Assembly: GCA_963805795.1 (NCBI GenBank)
Contig: CAWDVG010000001.1
Location: 1,364,001 to 1,428,000 of the forward strand
DNA length: 64,000 nt
Origin: CAWARU01 sp963805795
Lineage (GTDB): Bacteria > Pseudomonadota > Gammaproteobacteria > UBA6186 > Azoamicaceae
Reading direction: 5' to 3'
In this document: positions 44,720 through 54,270 of the stretch, in pieces
Layout: every line of letters begins with the position of its first letter
How positions within the stretch are numbered: the first letter of the stretch is position 1
Notes under the pieces: generated by a model
What the model was told of the DNA's origin: nothing
Seen by the model: the letters and a program-made list of their open reading frames with translations, nothing else
The model's database searches: none
Translations under genes and position numbers: made by a program

Positions 44720-45520
44720 TTATGATGTCATTACCTCTGGCTTTAACTCTTTCCTCTTTTGCAAATCGTTTAATAAAACAACATCAAAAACAAGCCATAT
44801 TTGTTGCAGAAAGGGGAGGATAAATATTGCAAAAAAACCCTCCCTTACTCGTGGTTCTTCTGCAGGAAGTAATATGGGGATGAGTATCGCAATTGCTGCA
44901 AAAATAAGTATAGAGGTGAAAAAGAGAATAAAGACTCTCCAAAAATTCCCCTTGACCAAGTTTGCGCTATCTGCAATAGACTCCCATGCGCCTTTACCTG
45001 GGATACAAGCCAATATTAGAACCAAACATAATTTCACCACGAGATAAAATGCATATAAAATGGCAAAAGAATATATTAACATCGATAAAAGAGTTAAAAT
45101 GGCAGATGCCTTTGATGGTTCGCCCGTTGAAAATAAGGGAGGAAGAAACACAATTGCAATAGGTAGCAAGACCAATATTACCAGAAGATTCGTCAATATA
45201 ATGGGGATAATCCGTCTGAGTCCACTGGAAATAATAGCTTTGAAGGGGAGTTCTTTTTTCTCCACTAAGAGTGAAAACACCTTATATCCCATGCAGGCAA
45301 ATGCAAAAACACCCAATATACCAGAAACCAAATAAAAGGATAAATGTATTATTTTGGGATCTGACTCGTTAATAAAACTAGCAAATAAAGCCTTTACCAT
45401 GTTTATAAACACAAAGAGCAAGGTAAAAGGCAATATTTGAAAAAAGGTCTTTTCTGATGTCACCAGCCACAATTCGAATATTTTTAAAATTGTTTCTGGT
45501 TTCTTAGATAATTCTATCAT
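44720..45520 (-). CDS. Polytopic inner-membrane protein (YciC/UPF0259-like)
   Basis: A 266-residue protein with about six membrane segments (for example FQILPFTLLFVFINMV near 30, IIPIILTNLLVILVLLPIAIVF-type near 105-125, and VFILFFTSILIFAAIAILIP near 205). IPGKGAWESIADSANLVKG with NFWRVF parallels the PGI...ESFRLIRNHWWRT segment of the 17347 protein, so the two are distant paralogues. Function unknown. The start at 45520 follows AGG; a GTG at 45544 is possible. Confidence 0.6.
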   Translation of the reverse strand: MIELSKKPETILKIFELWLVTSEKTFFQILPFTLLFVFINMVKALFASFINESDPKIIHLSFYLVSGILGVFAFACMGYKVFSLLVEKKELPFKAIISSGLRRIIPIILTNLLVILVLLPIAIVFLPPLFSTGEPSKASAILTLLSMLIYSFAILYAFYLVVKLCLVLILACIPGKGAWESIADSANLVKGNFWRVFILFFTSILIFAAIAILIPILLPAEEPRVREGFFAIFILPFLQQIWLVFDVVLLNDLQKRKELKPEVMTS

Positions 45521-45619
45521 ATGTACCTGATCCTTTGTTAACACTATATATGTAATGAACGAACGATGGTATCTTATGAACCGCTAGAGGTTCGTTAAAG
45601 ACCTATATCTAATGACTAC

Positions 45620-45784
45620 TTAACTTATACCCATCAAGTTGAGAATGAATGATCGATAAATCCTACCATATAGCACCACTAAAGAATATCTGGCAGCGCG
45701 ATCTTTTGTGGCAACATAACGCCAGCGGCCTGAACGAACTGGATACAAATTGGCCTCCAAATTGACCCTAGTGTTGCTAATCAT
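45620..45784 (-). CDS. Small basic ORF, possibly a real gene or remnant
   Basis: A 54-codon frame with ATG and stop lies in the otherwise empty spacer upstream of acnA, on the opposite strand. The product is Arg/Tyr-rich (NLYPVRSGRWRYVATKDRAA) and has protein-like composition. The ribosome site is weak (GAG about 12 nt upstream). It could be the end of a decayed gene. The rest of 45521-45846 holds nothing recognised apart from the acnA ribosome site AAAGGAG. Confidence 0.35.
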   Translation of the reverse strand: MISNTRVNLEANLYPVRSGRWRYVATKDRAARYSLVVLYGRIYRSFILNLMGIS

Positions 45785-45846
45785 TAACAGCTACACTCTA
45801 TTATTGTAAAAGGATTTAGGAAACATTAATAAAAGGAGTATTTTGC

Positions 45847-48555
45847 ATGTCTTCGTCTACCCCATCAAATAACAGCCATGGCAATGGTAAAGGCAACAGC
45901 TTTAATAGTCGCTCAACTCTCAAAGTTGGTAGTGAATCCTATGAATTTTATGATCTCAATCGTCTTCCCAAAGAACATAATATCCAGCGTTTGCCCTTCT
46001 CCTTAAAAATTTTATTAGAAAATTTATTACGCAAAGAAGATGGTTTTAACATTACCTCAAAAGATATCATGGCCATTATTAATTGGTCAGCCAAAACAGC
46101 CTCCGAAGATGAAATTGCTTTTACACCCAGTCGAGTTATTTTGCAAGATTTCACCGGCGTTCCTGCCGTGGTCGATTTAGCTGCCATGCGCGAGGCGATG
46201 ACCCACTTAAAAGGAAATCCCAGTCAAATTAATCCCCTCTCTCCCGTAGAATTGGTTATTGATCATTCCGTTATGGTTGATTATTACGGTAATAATCAAT
46301 CCTTTCAGAAGAACGTACACAAAGAATTTTCGCGCAACGAAGAACGTTACGTCTTTTTACGTTGGGGACAAACCGCTTTTGAAAAGTTTCGAGTGGTCCC
46401 ACCTGGCACAGGGATTGTGCATCAAGTCAATCTAGAATATTTGGCTTCCGTTGTGTTTACAGAAGAAAAAGAAGGCAAATTAGTCGCGTCCCCAGACACT
46501 TTAGTCGGTACCGATTCTCACACCACCATGATTAATGGCTTAGGGGTTTTAGGTTGGGGGGTTGGAGGTATCGAAGCCGAAGCCGCTATGTTAGGACAAC
46601 CCATCACCATGCTGATTCCAGAAGTTTTAGGTTTTAAATTGGTTGGAAGCATGAAGGAAGGCACAACGGCAACCGATTTGGTATTAACGGTTGTTGAAAT
46701 GTTACGCAAGAAAAATGTGGTGGGTAAATTTGTTGAATTTTATGGAGAAGGTTTAGATAATCTTCCCATAGCGGATCGTGCAACGATTGCCAATATGTCC
46801 CCTGAATACGGGGCAACCTGCGGCATTTTCCCAATCGATCAAGAAACCCTTTCCTATTTGCGTTTAACTGGCAGAGAAGAGTCACATGTCAATTTAGTTG
46901 AGGCCTATGCCAAAGCTCAAGGGTTTTTTAGAACCAAAGACAGCCCAGAAGCAGAGTATAGTGACCACCTTTTCCTGGATTTAAATTCGGTTGAACCTTG
47001 TATTGCTGGACCTAAACGTCCACAGGATCGCATCAGTTTAAGTAAAGCTAAAACAGACATTGAACAGCACATTACTTCCCAGCAATTACAAAGCAAACCT
47101 CAAAATGTTAAACTCAACGATAAAACTTACCCCCTAGATCATGGTGCAGTAGTTATTGCTGCCATTACCAGTTGCACAAACACCTCCAACCCAGAGGTGA
47201 TGATTGCCGCTGGTTTATTGGCTAAAAAAGCGCTTGATTTTGGCTTGATGTCGAAACCTTGGGTAAAAACAAGCCTTGCTCCAGGCTCTCAAGTGGTGAC
47301 AGATTATTATCAAAAAGCAGGGCTTATCGAACCATTAGATAAATTAGGATTTAACTTGGTGGGTTATGGTTGCACGACCTGTATTGGTAATTCAGGTCCT
47401 TTATTACCCGAAATTAGTCAAGCCATTGAAGCGGGTAAACTATCTGTTTCCGCTGTGTTTTCAGGCAATCGTAATTTTGAAGGCCGTATTCATCCGGAAG
47501 TGCGGAATGCATTTTTAGCCTCTCCTCCATTAGTAGTTGCTTATGCCTTGGCAGGCAATGTTTTAATCGATTTCTTTAAGGAAGCTATCGGTACCAGTTC
47601 TGCTGGAAAACCAGTATTTTTAAAAGATATTTGGCCTTCTCGTGTCGAAATTCAAAAAGTGATGCGCGAATCCATTGATGGCAGTATGTTTACCCATCGT
47701 TACGGATCGGTATTTACAGGTGATAAAGAATGGCAAGATTTAAAAATTCCACATGGCGAATTATTTCAATGGGATAAAGAATCAAGCTATATTAAAAACC
47801 CTCCCTTTTTCGATGGCATGGAAATGACACCCGCTCCTATCCATGACATTAAAAATGCACGTGTGCTTGCTTTATTACCGGATTCCGTTACGACTGATCA
47901 TATTTCACCTGCCGGTGATATTGCAGAAAAAAGTCCTGCGGGTCAGTATTTAATATCACTTGGCATAGAACCCAAAGATTTTAATTCTTATGGTTCAAGA
48001 AGAGGTAATCATGAAGTGATGATGCGAGGCACCTTTGCCAATATTCGTCTTCGTAATCTTCTGGTTCCAGGGAGTGAAGGCAGTGCAACGCTTTATTTCC
48101 CAACAAATGAGAAAATGTCAATTTTTGATGCTTCGATACGTTATCAAAAAGATCACTGTCCTTTGATCATCATTGCAGGCAAAGAATATGGTACCGGTTC
48201 TTCCCGAGATTGGGCAGCAAAAGGAACCCGTTTATTGGGTGTTTCTGCTGTTATTGCCGAAAGTTTTGAACGTATCCATCGTTCTAATCTAATTGGCATG
48301 GGCGTACTGCCATTACAATTTTTGGGAGAAGAAAATGCCGAATCATTAGGACTCTCTGGCCATGAAACCTTTAATCTTTCTCTTTCCCATTTAAGCCCCC
48401 ATGCAAAAATTACGGTGGAAGCAGTGGATGAAAAAGGCGCCAAGAAAACATTTACCGCATTACTGCGTATTGATACGCCTAAAGAAATGGAATATTACCG
48501 GCATGGTGGGATTCTGCATTATGTGTTGCGAGGACTGGCTAAAAAGGTTGCCTAA
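45847..48555 (+). CDS. acnA: Aconitate hydratase A
   Basis: A 902-residue TCA-cycle enzyme (citrate to isocitrate) of the AcnA/IRP type. The 4Fe-4S ligands are visible in ITSCTNTSNPEV and GYGCTTCIGNSGPL. Others: VGTDSHTTMINGLGVLGWGV, SGNRNFEGRIHPEVR, and the swivel domain SYGSRRGNHEVMMRGTF and EYGTGSSRDWAAKGT. A Ser/Asn/Gly-rich N-terminal extension (SSSTPSNNSHGNGKGNSFNS) precedes the conserved start. AAAGGAG lies 9 nt before the ATG. fumC follows on the same strand. Confidence 0.97.
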   Translation: MSSSTPSNNSHGNGKGNSFNSRSTLKVGSESYEFYDLNRLPKEHNIQRLPFSLKILLENLLRKEDGFNITSKDIMAIINWSAKTASEDEIAFTPSRVILQDFTGVPAVVDLAAMREAMTHLKGNPSQINPLSPVELVIDHSVMVDYYGNNQSFQKNVHKEFSRNEERYVFLRWGQTAFEKFRVVPPGTGIVHQVNLEYLASVVFTEEKEGKLVASPDTLVGTDSHTTMINGLGVLGWGVGGIEAEAAMLGQPITMLIPEVLGFKLVGSMKEGTTATDLVLTVVEMLRKKNVVGKFVEFYGEGLDNLPIADRATIANMSPEYGATCGIFPIDQETLSYLRLTGREESHVNLVEAYAKAQGFFRTKDSPEAEYSDHLFLDLNSVEPCIAGPKRPQDRISLSKAKTDIEQHITSQQLQSKPQNVKLNDKTYPLDHGAVVIAAITSCTNTSNPEVMIAAGLLAKKALDFGLMSKPWVKTSLAPGSQVVTDYYQKAGLIEPLDKLGFNLVGYGCTTCIGNSGPLLPEISQAIEAGKLSVSAVFSGNRNFEGRIHPEVRNAFLASPPLVVAYALAGNVLIDFFKEAIGTSSAGKPVFLKDIWPSRVEIQKVMRESIDGSMFTHRYGSVFTGDKEWQDLKIPHGELFQWDKESSYIKNPPFFDGMEMTPAPIHDIKNARVLALLPDSVTTDHISPAGDIAEKSPAGQYLISLGIEPKDFNSYGSRRGNHEVMMRGTFANIRLRNLLVPGSEGSATLYFPTNEKMSIFDASIRYQKDHCPLIIIAGKEYGTGSSRDWAAKGTRLLGVSAVIAESFERIHRSNLIGMGVLPLQFLGEENAESLGLSGHETFNLSLSHLSPHAKITVEAVDEKGAKKTFTALLRIDTPKEMEYYRHGGILHYVLRGLAKKVA

Positions 48556-48611
48556 AAACGGCATAAAAAGCTGTCTAAAAGAAGACAGTCCCAAAGGAAA
48601 GAGGAGCCTAT

Positions 48612-50048
48612 ATGGAAGACAAGGGCAAAGACAAACAACACAAAGACAAACAGCACAAAACAGACCCATTAAAAACCCGAAAGGAAAGAGACAGTTTTGG
48701 GGAATTAGAAGTACCCGAAGATGCCTTATATGGTGCCCAAACCATGCGAGCGCTAGAAAACTTTCCAGTGAGCGATTTAATTATTCCAAAACCATTTGTA
48801 AAAGCTTTAGCGTATATTAAAGGCGCTTGTGCCAAGGCCAATCTCGATCTTAAATTATTAGATATTGATATTGCCAAAGCAATTATGGATGCAGCAGACA
48901 GCGTCGCAACCGGACAATATGATGCGCATTTTCCCATTGATGTCTTTCAAACAGGATCAGGCACCAGTACCAATATGAATGCCAATGAAGTGATTGCACG
49001 ACTGGCGAGTTTGCGATCTAATTTGAACATTCATCCTAATGATCATGTTAATATGGGTCAAAGTAGTAATGATGTCATCCCGACTGCCATTCATATCAGT
49101 TGTTGCATAGAGATACAGCAACAATTGATCCCGGCACTGAACCATCTTGCCCTTACTATAGAAAAAAGAGCGCATGAATTTTCCCATTTAACCAAAACTG
49201 GCCGTACTCATTTAATGGATGCCCTACCCCTAACTTTAGGCCAAGAATTAAGCGGTTGGGCTGCACAAATTCGTCATGGCATTCAGAGAGTAGAAGCCAC
49301 TATGCCAAGACTTTGTGCATTGGCCTTGGGGGGTACCGCAGTGGGTACGGGGGTGAATGCGCATCCTGAATTTGCCAATCGAGTGATTGTGTTGCTTTCT
49401 GAACGCTGTGCATTACCTTTTTCCCAAAAAACGAATTATTTCGAAGCCTTAAGTTCGCAAGATACGGTGGTGGAACTTTCAGGACAACTTAAAGTGTTAG
49501 CCGTCAGCTTGACTAAAATTTCAAATGATCTTCGTTTGATGAATAGTGGTCCCATTGTGGGGTTTGCGGAAATTGTTTTGCCTGCTATTCAACCGGGTAG
49601 TAGTATCATGCCTGGAAAAGTCAATCCGGTTATCCCAGAAGCCGTTTGCAGTGCTTCTGCACAAGTCATCGGTAATGATTTGACTATTACTTTAGGCGGA
49701 ATGGCCGGTAATTTCCAACTAAATACCATGCTACCTGTTATTGCTTATAATATTCTGCAAAATCTATTGTTATTAAGCAGCAGTGCAAGGTTATTAGCAG
49801 ATAAGGCAATAGCAGGCTTTACAGTCAATAAAGAACATATTCAAACCCTTTTAATGCAAAATCCTATTTTGGTTACTGCCTTAAATCCAATCATAGGTTA
49901 CGAGAAGGCAGCATCCATTGCAAAACGGGCTTATCAAGAAAAACGTTCTATTTTAGAGGTAGCAAAGGAAATGACGGATATCCCCATTGAAAGATTGGAA
50001 AAATTACTCGATCCAAGGGAATTAACAAAGGGCGGGATTAAAAAATAA
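48612..50048 (+). CDS. fumC: Fumarate hydratase class II
   Basis: A 478-residue homotetrameric fumarase (fumarate to malate) without iron. The substrate loops read GSGTSTNMNANEVIA, HPNDHVNMGQSSNDVIPTA and TGRTHLMDALPLTLGQE, and the superfamily signature is GSSIMPGKVNP. The first 30 residues are a Lys/Asp/Gln/His low-complexity extension (GKDKQHKDKQHKTDP) coded by a 15-nt tandem repeat, before the conserved front DSFGELEVPEDALYGAQT. GAGGAG lies 6 nt upstream. It lies 56 nt after acnA, forming a small TCA unit. Confidence 0.97.
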   Translation: MEDKGKDKQHKDKQHKTDPLKTRKERDSFGELEVPEDALYGAQTMRALENFPVSDLIIPKPFVKALAYIKGACAKANLDLKLLDIDIAKAIMDAADSVATGQYDAHFPIDVFQTGSGTSTNMNANEVIARLASLRSNLNIHPNDHVNMGQSSNDVIPTAIHISCCIEIQQQLIPALNHLALTIEKRAHEFSHLTKTGRTHLMDALPLTLGQELSGWAAQIRHGIQRVEATMPRLCALALGGTAVGTGVNAHPEFANRVIVLLSERCALPFSQKTNYFEALSSQDTVVELSGQLKVLAVSLTKISNDLRLMNSGPIVGFAEIVLPAIQPGSSIMPGKVNPVIPEAVCSASAQVIGNDLTITLGGMAGNFQLNTMLPVIAYNILQNLLLLSSSARLLADKAIAGFTVNKEHIQTLLMQNPILVTALNPIIGYEKAASIAKRAYQEKRSILEVAKEMTDIPIERLEKLLDPRELTKGGIKK

Positions 50049-50209
50049 ATGTAGAATTAGGTAATATTGGGCATTAAGGTCGCACTTATCTATTTGGCTT
50101 ATAGTTAGTTACTGCACCGTTTTTACCTTTATGCCCTTTCATCACCTCAGTTTTTGTTATAAAATAAACATTTTATAGACTTAATTTAGGTATACCATTA
50201 GGACTCAGC

Positions 50210-51085
50210 ATGGATTTGAAAATTTGTAAACGCTCAATATTAATTGTTTTTATTATTTCTTTAATGCAAATATCGCCTTTATATGCTTCTTCATATGCTT
50301 TTCCCTGCTCTGATTACACTTATACCGATGATTGTACAACACGAATCAACGCTCCCTATTTTCGTTATGAATGGATGGATAATCTCGTTTGTGATGTAAA
50401 AAGAGATTACTGCGTATTTTACAGTACCAATAATTTATTAATCTTTGGCAACTATTTTGTTGCTGCAGGTATCTTAGCTAACACGAATTTAGATTTAGCC
50501 ATTCGCAATCAATATCAAACGCAAATACGAAATAATCGTACCGATGATATTTTTAGACCCTTCAATACCTTTGGCTCTTTTACATTTCAAGCACTCTCTG
50601 TTTATGCTCTAGCCATTGGTGCAGGTTATTGGCGAGATCAATCCTTGGCTGCCGATATTATTTATACCTGGGGTTACAGAAGTTTCCGAAGTTTTTTAGT
50701 AGGAACCCCACTTCAGGCCACACTTGCCAAAGTTCTAGGTGCCGGTAGACCCATTATGAACCTCCCCTCCAAATGGCAACCTTTTAAATATCGCATGTCT
50801 GTTAGTGGGCATACCTATTGGGGTGCAACGCCTTTTATTACAGCAGCCATGATGATCGATCAACCCCTTGCTAAAGCGCTTCTATACGGGATTTCTATTA
50901 TGCCTGGGTTGGCTAGAATTAACTTTGATGCCCACTACACTTCTCAAGTGGTTTTGGGATGGAGTATTGCTTTTTTAAGCTGTAAAGCCGTTCATGATTC
51001 TGATTGTCTGGTTGAAAACGAATGGCAAGTTTCTGTTTTTCCAAGAAATGATGGTGTTATGGTTGGAGCCAGCTGCCGATATTAG
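50210..51085 (+). CDS. PAP2-family phosphatase, exported or membrane-bound
   Basis: A 291-residue protein with a signal peptide (ILIVFIISLMQISPLYASS, cleavage near residue 26). The phosphatidic acid phosphatase type 2 motifs are visible: a GRPIMN segment in place of KxxxxxxRP, SVSGHTYWG (motif 2 with catalytic His), and RINFDAHYTSQVVLGW (motif 3, His-x3-Asp-like). Two hydrophobic spans lie around these. Such enzymes dephosphorylate lipid phosphates in the periplasm. Motif 1 lacks a clear Lys and motif 3 ends with Gln instead of Asp, so activity is uncertain. The following gene starts 18 nt later. Confidence 0.7.
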   Translation: MDLKICKRSILIVFIISLMQISPLYASSYAFPCSDYTYTDDCTTRINAPYFRYEWMDNLVCDVKRDYCVFYSTNNLLIFGNYFVAAGILANTNLDLAIRNQYQTQIRNNRTDDIFRPFNTFGSFTFQALSVYALAIGAGYWRDQSLAADIIYTWGYRSFRSFLVGTPLQATLAKVLGAGRPIMNLPSKWQPFKYRMSVSGHTYWGATPFITAAMMIDQPLAKALLYGISIMPGLARINFDAHYTSQVVLGWSIAFLSCKAVHDSDCLVENEWQVSVFPRNDGVMVGASCRY

Positions 51086-51103
51086 AGTAATGACGGTTAC
51101 AGA

Positions 51104-52582
51104 ATGACAGACAATAAGCTAACATTGGAGCAACTCAATGCCGCGGGTCTTGAATATATAAAACTTAAAGATTTTGAACAAGCAGCTCATTGTTTTGAAA
51201 AAGCTTTAGTTATGGACCCTAAGCAGGTTGCCCCCTATATTAATCTGGGCAATATCTATTTATCTTTAGGGCAATTTGAAAAAGCAAAACAATATTTACA
51301 TCAAGCTCTAAGACTCGACCCGCACCACGCAGAAGGTTATAATAACTTAGGACGGTTACTATATCTAGAAAATTTATTTGATGATGCAATCCCCTATTTT
51401 GAAAAAGCCTTAAGAATAAACCCAGATTATTGGGAAGCGCATTATAATCTGGCTCATGGCTTAGCACAAAAAAATCAATTTAAAGCCGCTTCTATTCACT
51501 ATCGGGAAGTTTTAAGATTATTGCCCAAACATGCTATTGCTCATTTTAATTTGGGTCTTATTTATTTTGAAGAAGGCAATTTTGAAGCGGCATTAACGCA
51601 TCTACAAAATTCAATAACAGACTGCAGCACTGATGCTGACTCAACCCCCCTATATTATATTGCTCATGCGCATTTAGCGCTTGGCCATGTGGCAGAAGCT
51701 ATCCCCTATTTTGAAAAATTGTTAAATGCTTCAACCTCTATTCACCTAGAAAAACCCGGTAACAAAAATCTAGAAAATCTTGGTGAAAATCATCATAATC
51801 TGGCTGTTCTGTATTTGCGCCAAGAAAATCATGAAAAAGCGCTGTTTCATTTCGAACAAGCATTAATGCTACAGCCTAATAACGATACTGCCAAACATAT
51901 GGTCATGGCATTAAAAGGTATTCAATCTGAAGACAACGCCCCCAAGCAATATATTACCGAGCTATTCGACCAATATGCAGATTATTATGATCTTCATGTT
52001 AAAGAAAAACTCCACTATAAGGTTCCAGGGCTATTACGGAATGCAATAGGCAGATGCAGATCTCCGCAAAGTCCTGCTGGTCGAATATTAGATTTAGGCT
52101 GCGGAACGGGTTTATGCGGGGTCTACTTTCGTGATCTGGCAATTGAACTTATTGGTGTGGATCTGTCACCTAAAATGGTAGAAAAAGCTAAAGCTTTAGG
52201 AGCGTACGAATCTGTAGTGGTTGCTGATATTCAAGATTATTTAAATGATCTCAAAATAAATAATTCCGCATTTCAACCCTTTGATTTAATCGTTGCAGGA
52301 GATGTTTTAGTTTATTTAGGCAATTTAGAAAATATTTTTCAAGGAATTACAGCAGCATTGCGACCCAAAGGAAGGTTCGTTTTTACAACAGAAAATATCA
52401 ATAACGAAACAGATGATTATTTATTAAAGCCAAGCGGACGTTATGCACATGCCTCGGATTATGTTCATCGCTTGGCTGATGCCAACCAATTAACCATTGA
52501 ATTAGAAGAAGCTATTGTTCCTAGGGAACATGAAGGTAAGCCGATTGATGGGCGCTTATATGTTTTGCAGCGTAATGAATAG
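51104..52582 (+). CDS. TPR-methyltransferase fusion protein
   Basis: A 492-residue protein. Seven or eight tetratricopeptide repeats fill residues 1-270 (AAHCFEKALVMDPKQVAPYI, KQYLHQALRLDPHHAEGYNN, AIPYFEKALRINPDYWEAHY). A class I SAM methyltransferase follows, with motif I GRILDLGCGTGLCGVYF near 325, acidic motif II ELIGVDLSPKMVEKAK, and FDLIVAGDVLVYLGNL. The TPR part probably recruits a protein substrate. This architecture occurs in Legionella and other proteobacteria without assigned target. A 15-bp hairpin follows the stop after 8 nt. Confidence 0.85.
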   Translation: MTDNKLTLEQLNAAGLEYIKLKDFEQAAHCFEKALVMDPKQVAPYINLGNIYLSLGQFEKAKQYLHQALRLDPHHAEGYNNLGRLLYLENLFDDAIPYFEKALRINPDYWEAHYNLAHGLAQKNQFKAASIHYREVLRLLPKHAIAHFNLGLIYFEEGNFEAALTHLQNSITDCSTDADSTPLYYIAHAHLALGHVAEAIPYFEKLLNASTSIHLEKPGNKNLENLGENHHNLAVLYLRQENHEKALFHFEQALMLQPNNDTAKHMVMALKGIQSEDNAPKQYITELFDQYADYYDLHVKEKLHYKVPGLLRNAIGRCRSPQSPAGRILDLGCGTGLCGVYFRDLAIELIGVDLSPKMVEKAKALGAYESVVVADIQDYLNDLKINNSAFQPFDLIVAGDVLVYLGNLENIFQGITAALRPKGRFVFTTENINNETDDYLLKPSGRYAHASDYVHRLADANQLTIELEEAIVPREHEGKPIDGRLYVLQRNE

Positions 52583-52590
52583 CAAAAGAT

Positions 52591-52626
52591 AGAAAGGTGT
52601 CAAATGTCAAGATTTGACACCTTTCT
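52591..52626. terminator. 15-bp perfect hairpin after the TPR-methyltransferase gene
   Basis: AGAAAGGTGTCAAAT pairs exactly with ATTTGACACCTTTCT around the 6-nt loop GTCAAG. It starts 8 nt after the stop codon. The TGTCAAATGTCAAGATTTGACA core resembles REP-type repeats associated with Y1 transposases in gammaproteobacteria as I recall them. There is no T tract, so either a transcript-end structure or a REP-like repeat. Confidence 0.6.
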
Positions 52627-52644
52627 CTGCAAATCCCTTTTCTG

Positions 52645-52809
52645 CTAAGCAGTATTTTTGCGTGGGCGAGTTTGTAACGCTTCCGAAAAAGGATAGGGTC
52701 CCGCATTGGGCACTACTCGTACTGTTACACCGATATTCGCTGGTGCTGGAGGGGTCGAAGGTGCTGGAAGAGGAGTGGATGTCAGCAAGTTATTCTTGCA
52801 GTTCTGCAT
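52645..52809 (-). CDS. Small Pro-rich ORF overlapping the end of trhO
   Basis: A 54-codon frame starts with an ATG inside trhO (20-nt overlap) and reads TSTPLPAPSTPPAPANIGVT and then VVPNAGPYPFSEALQ. The Pro/Ala-rich front and an ordered-looking end suggest a coding sequence, either a coupled small gene or the shifted C-terminus of TrhO, which is shorter here than its relatives. Unrecognised. Confidence 0.35.
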   Translation of the reverse strand: MQNCKNNLLTSTPLPAPSTPPAPANIGVTVRVVPNAGPYPFSEALQTRPRKNTA

Positions 52810-53590
52810 CTGGCTCCCGACTAACGATCGCTTCTTTCTTTAATATGATCCTATTATCAAAAATAAAGCATTCACCATTCCAGAGGCTATTTTCTTTTGG
52901 AATTTTTTCAAGATATTTTAATATACCTCCTTCCAATTGATAGACCTCATGAAATCCTTGTTCTATTAAATACGCAGAAGCCTTTTCACAGCGAATACCA
53001 CCCGTGCAAAACATGGCAATTTTTTTGTTTTTCTTGGGGATTTTGGGAATTATATGGTTTTGCACAAAACTGGGGAAATCACTAAATTTTTGAGTTTCCG
53101 GATTGATTGCGCCTTGAAACAATCCTAACTCTACTTCAAATGCATTGCGGGTATCAATAACCAATACTTCTTCCTCTGAAATCAAATCATTCCAAGCTTC
53201 TGCAGCAACATAATGCCCTGTATTTTTAAGAGGATTGATTTCCGGCAAGCCCAATGTCACAATTTCATTTTTAATAATGACCTTGGTTTTCTTGAAGGGC
53301 AAACGCATGGCTTTGGAATATTTAAATTCCATTTTTTTGTTTGCAGATGTGCTTTCTGCTTTATTTGCAATATTTGCATTATCATTCTTAAAATAATGAT
53401 TCGATTCTAAGAAGTGCACCAATGCCTTAATCCCTTCTTCAGTACTCGCTACTGTACCATTGATCCCTTCTTTTGCAAGCAGAATAGTACCAAAGATGGA
53501 ATTTTTTTGGCAAATGCTTTTAAGATCAGCTTGTAAACGCGGAAGATCATCTAAAGAAATAAAGTTGTAAAATGCTACTACTAGAAACAT
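52790..53590 (-). CDS. trhO: tRNA uridine(34) hydroxylase TrhO (rhodanese family)
   Basis: A 266-residue YceA/TrhO protein that makes 5-hydroxyuridine at tRNA position 34 with oxygen. The ferredoxin-like front is FLVVAFYNFISLDDLPRLQA with LLAKEGINGTVA. The rhodanese domain has VLVIDTRNAFEVELGLFQGA and the active-site loop MFCTGGIRCEKASAYL. An Asn/Ala/Ser insert (NDNANIANKAESTSANKKM, near 53325-53390) lies in the first domain. It lacks the Cys-rich tail of the longer E. coli protein. Confidence 0.9.
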   Translation of the reverse strand: MFLVVAFYNFISLDDLPRLQADLKSICQKNSIFGTILLAKEGINGTVASTEEGIKALVHFLESNHYFKNDNANIANKAESTSANKKMEFKYSKAMRLPFKKTKVIIKNEIVTLGLPEINPLKNTGHYVAAEAWNDLISEEEVLVIDTRNAFEVELGLFQGAINPETQKFSDFPSFVQNHIIPKIPKKNKKIAMFCTGGIRCEKASAYLIEQGFHEVYQLEGGILKYLEKIPKENSLWNGECFIFDNRIILKKEAIVSREPDAELQE

Positions 53591-53614
53591 GGGAAACCTA
53601 ATATTACCTTCTAC

Positions 53615-53986
53615 TTATGCAGCATCTAAATCTTTACCCATATGGCATTTTTTATATTTTTTTCCACTGCCACAAGGACAAGGATCATTTCTTCCAACTC
53701 GAGGTTCTTCTCTTCTATAGGGTTGTTTTGGCATAGAGGCTAAACGCTCACGTTCCGCAGCTTCATCCTTCTTTTGTTGAATAAGAGCCTGCATTTTATC
53801 CACTATAATTTCAGGGGCTACATAAGGCAAAGGAACAATAACAGGTTCTGCGGGAGGCTCGGGGATAACAGGTAGCTCTGCTAAGGGATCGAGGCCGCCC
53901 AACTCAAATGTAGGTGTTTCAGAATCTGTATTTTCTTCGGATCCTGAGTCTTCTGGTATATCTGGGAAATCTGTTTTTTCGGTCAT
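53615..53986 (-). CDS. SEC-C motif protein
   Basis: A 123-residue acidic protein. Residues 1-55 are Pro/Glu-rich and probably disordered (PAEPVIVPLPYVAPEIIV). A helix follows (IVDKMQALIQQKKDEAAERE) and the C-terminus is a zinc-binding SEC-C motif RNDPCPCGSGKKYKKCHMGK, the same as in the SecA tail and YecA proteins, where it binds SecB or ribosomes. Without an ATPase domain it is one of the short SEC-C proteins of unknown role. It lies upstream of trhO on the same strand after a 24-nt gap. Confidence 0.8.
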   Translation of the reverse strand: MTEKTDFPDIPEDSGSEENTDSETPTFELGGLDPLAELPVIPEPPAEPVIVPLPYVAPEIIVDKMQALIQQKKDEAAERERLASMPKQPYRREEPRVGRNDPCPCGSGKKYKKCHMGKDLDAA

Positions 53987-54201
53987 TGATCTTTATCCTA
54001 TTAACAAAAATTCACTATAAATTTTGATTCTAACATCCAAACCTATTGATTGGGAATATGCAATATTAAGTATACTATCTAACAAAAAACAAGTCTTATT
54101 TATATTAATAATAGCTATTTTATAACGAGATAAGATAATAAATCAAAAATTTATGAATTGGTATATTCACTATAGGCTTTGCTCTAACCTCCTTCGAGTA
54201 T

Positions 54202-54270
54202 TTGATACTAGCCAGAAATAGATTATAATGTTTTCTGTTTGGCTTTAATTAGTACTATTTTAGTCCTAAT
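54202..54270 (+). promoter_or_regulatory. suf promoter with an IscR-type-1-like dyad
   Basis: TTGATA (54202-54207), a 16-nt spacer and TATAAT (54224-54229) form a promoter for the suf cluster. At 54248-54270 lies the dyad ATTAGtACT-N5-AGTcCTAAT, whose core matches the IscR type 1 consensus GACTRWWWYAGTC in 12 of 13 positions. A second short dyad TAGAA-N5-TTCTA follows at 54278-54292. The dyad would lie just downstream of the transcription start, fitting repression by the Rrf2 regulator encoded next. The rest of 53987-54407 is AT-rich with nothing coding. Confidence 0.6.

Noticed and set aside
52614..52940. 108-codon plus-strand frame opposite trhO
   Set aside because: It runs antisense to the conserved trhO coding sequence and lacks a ribosome site.
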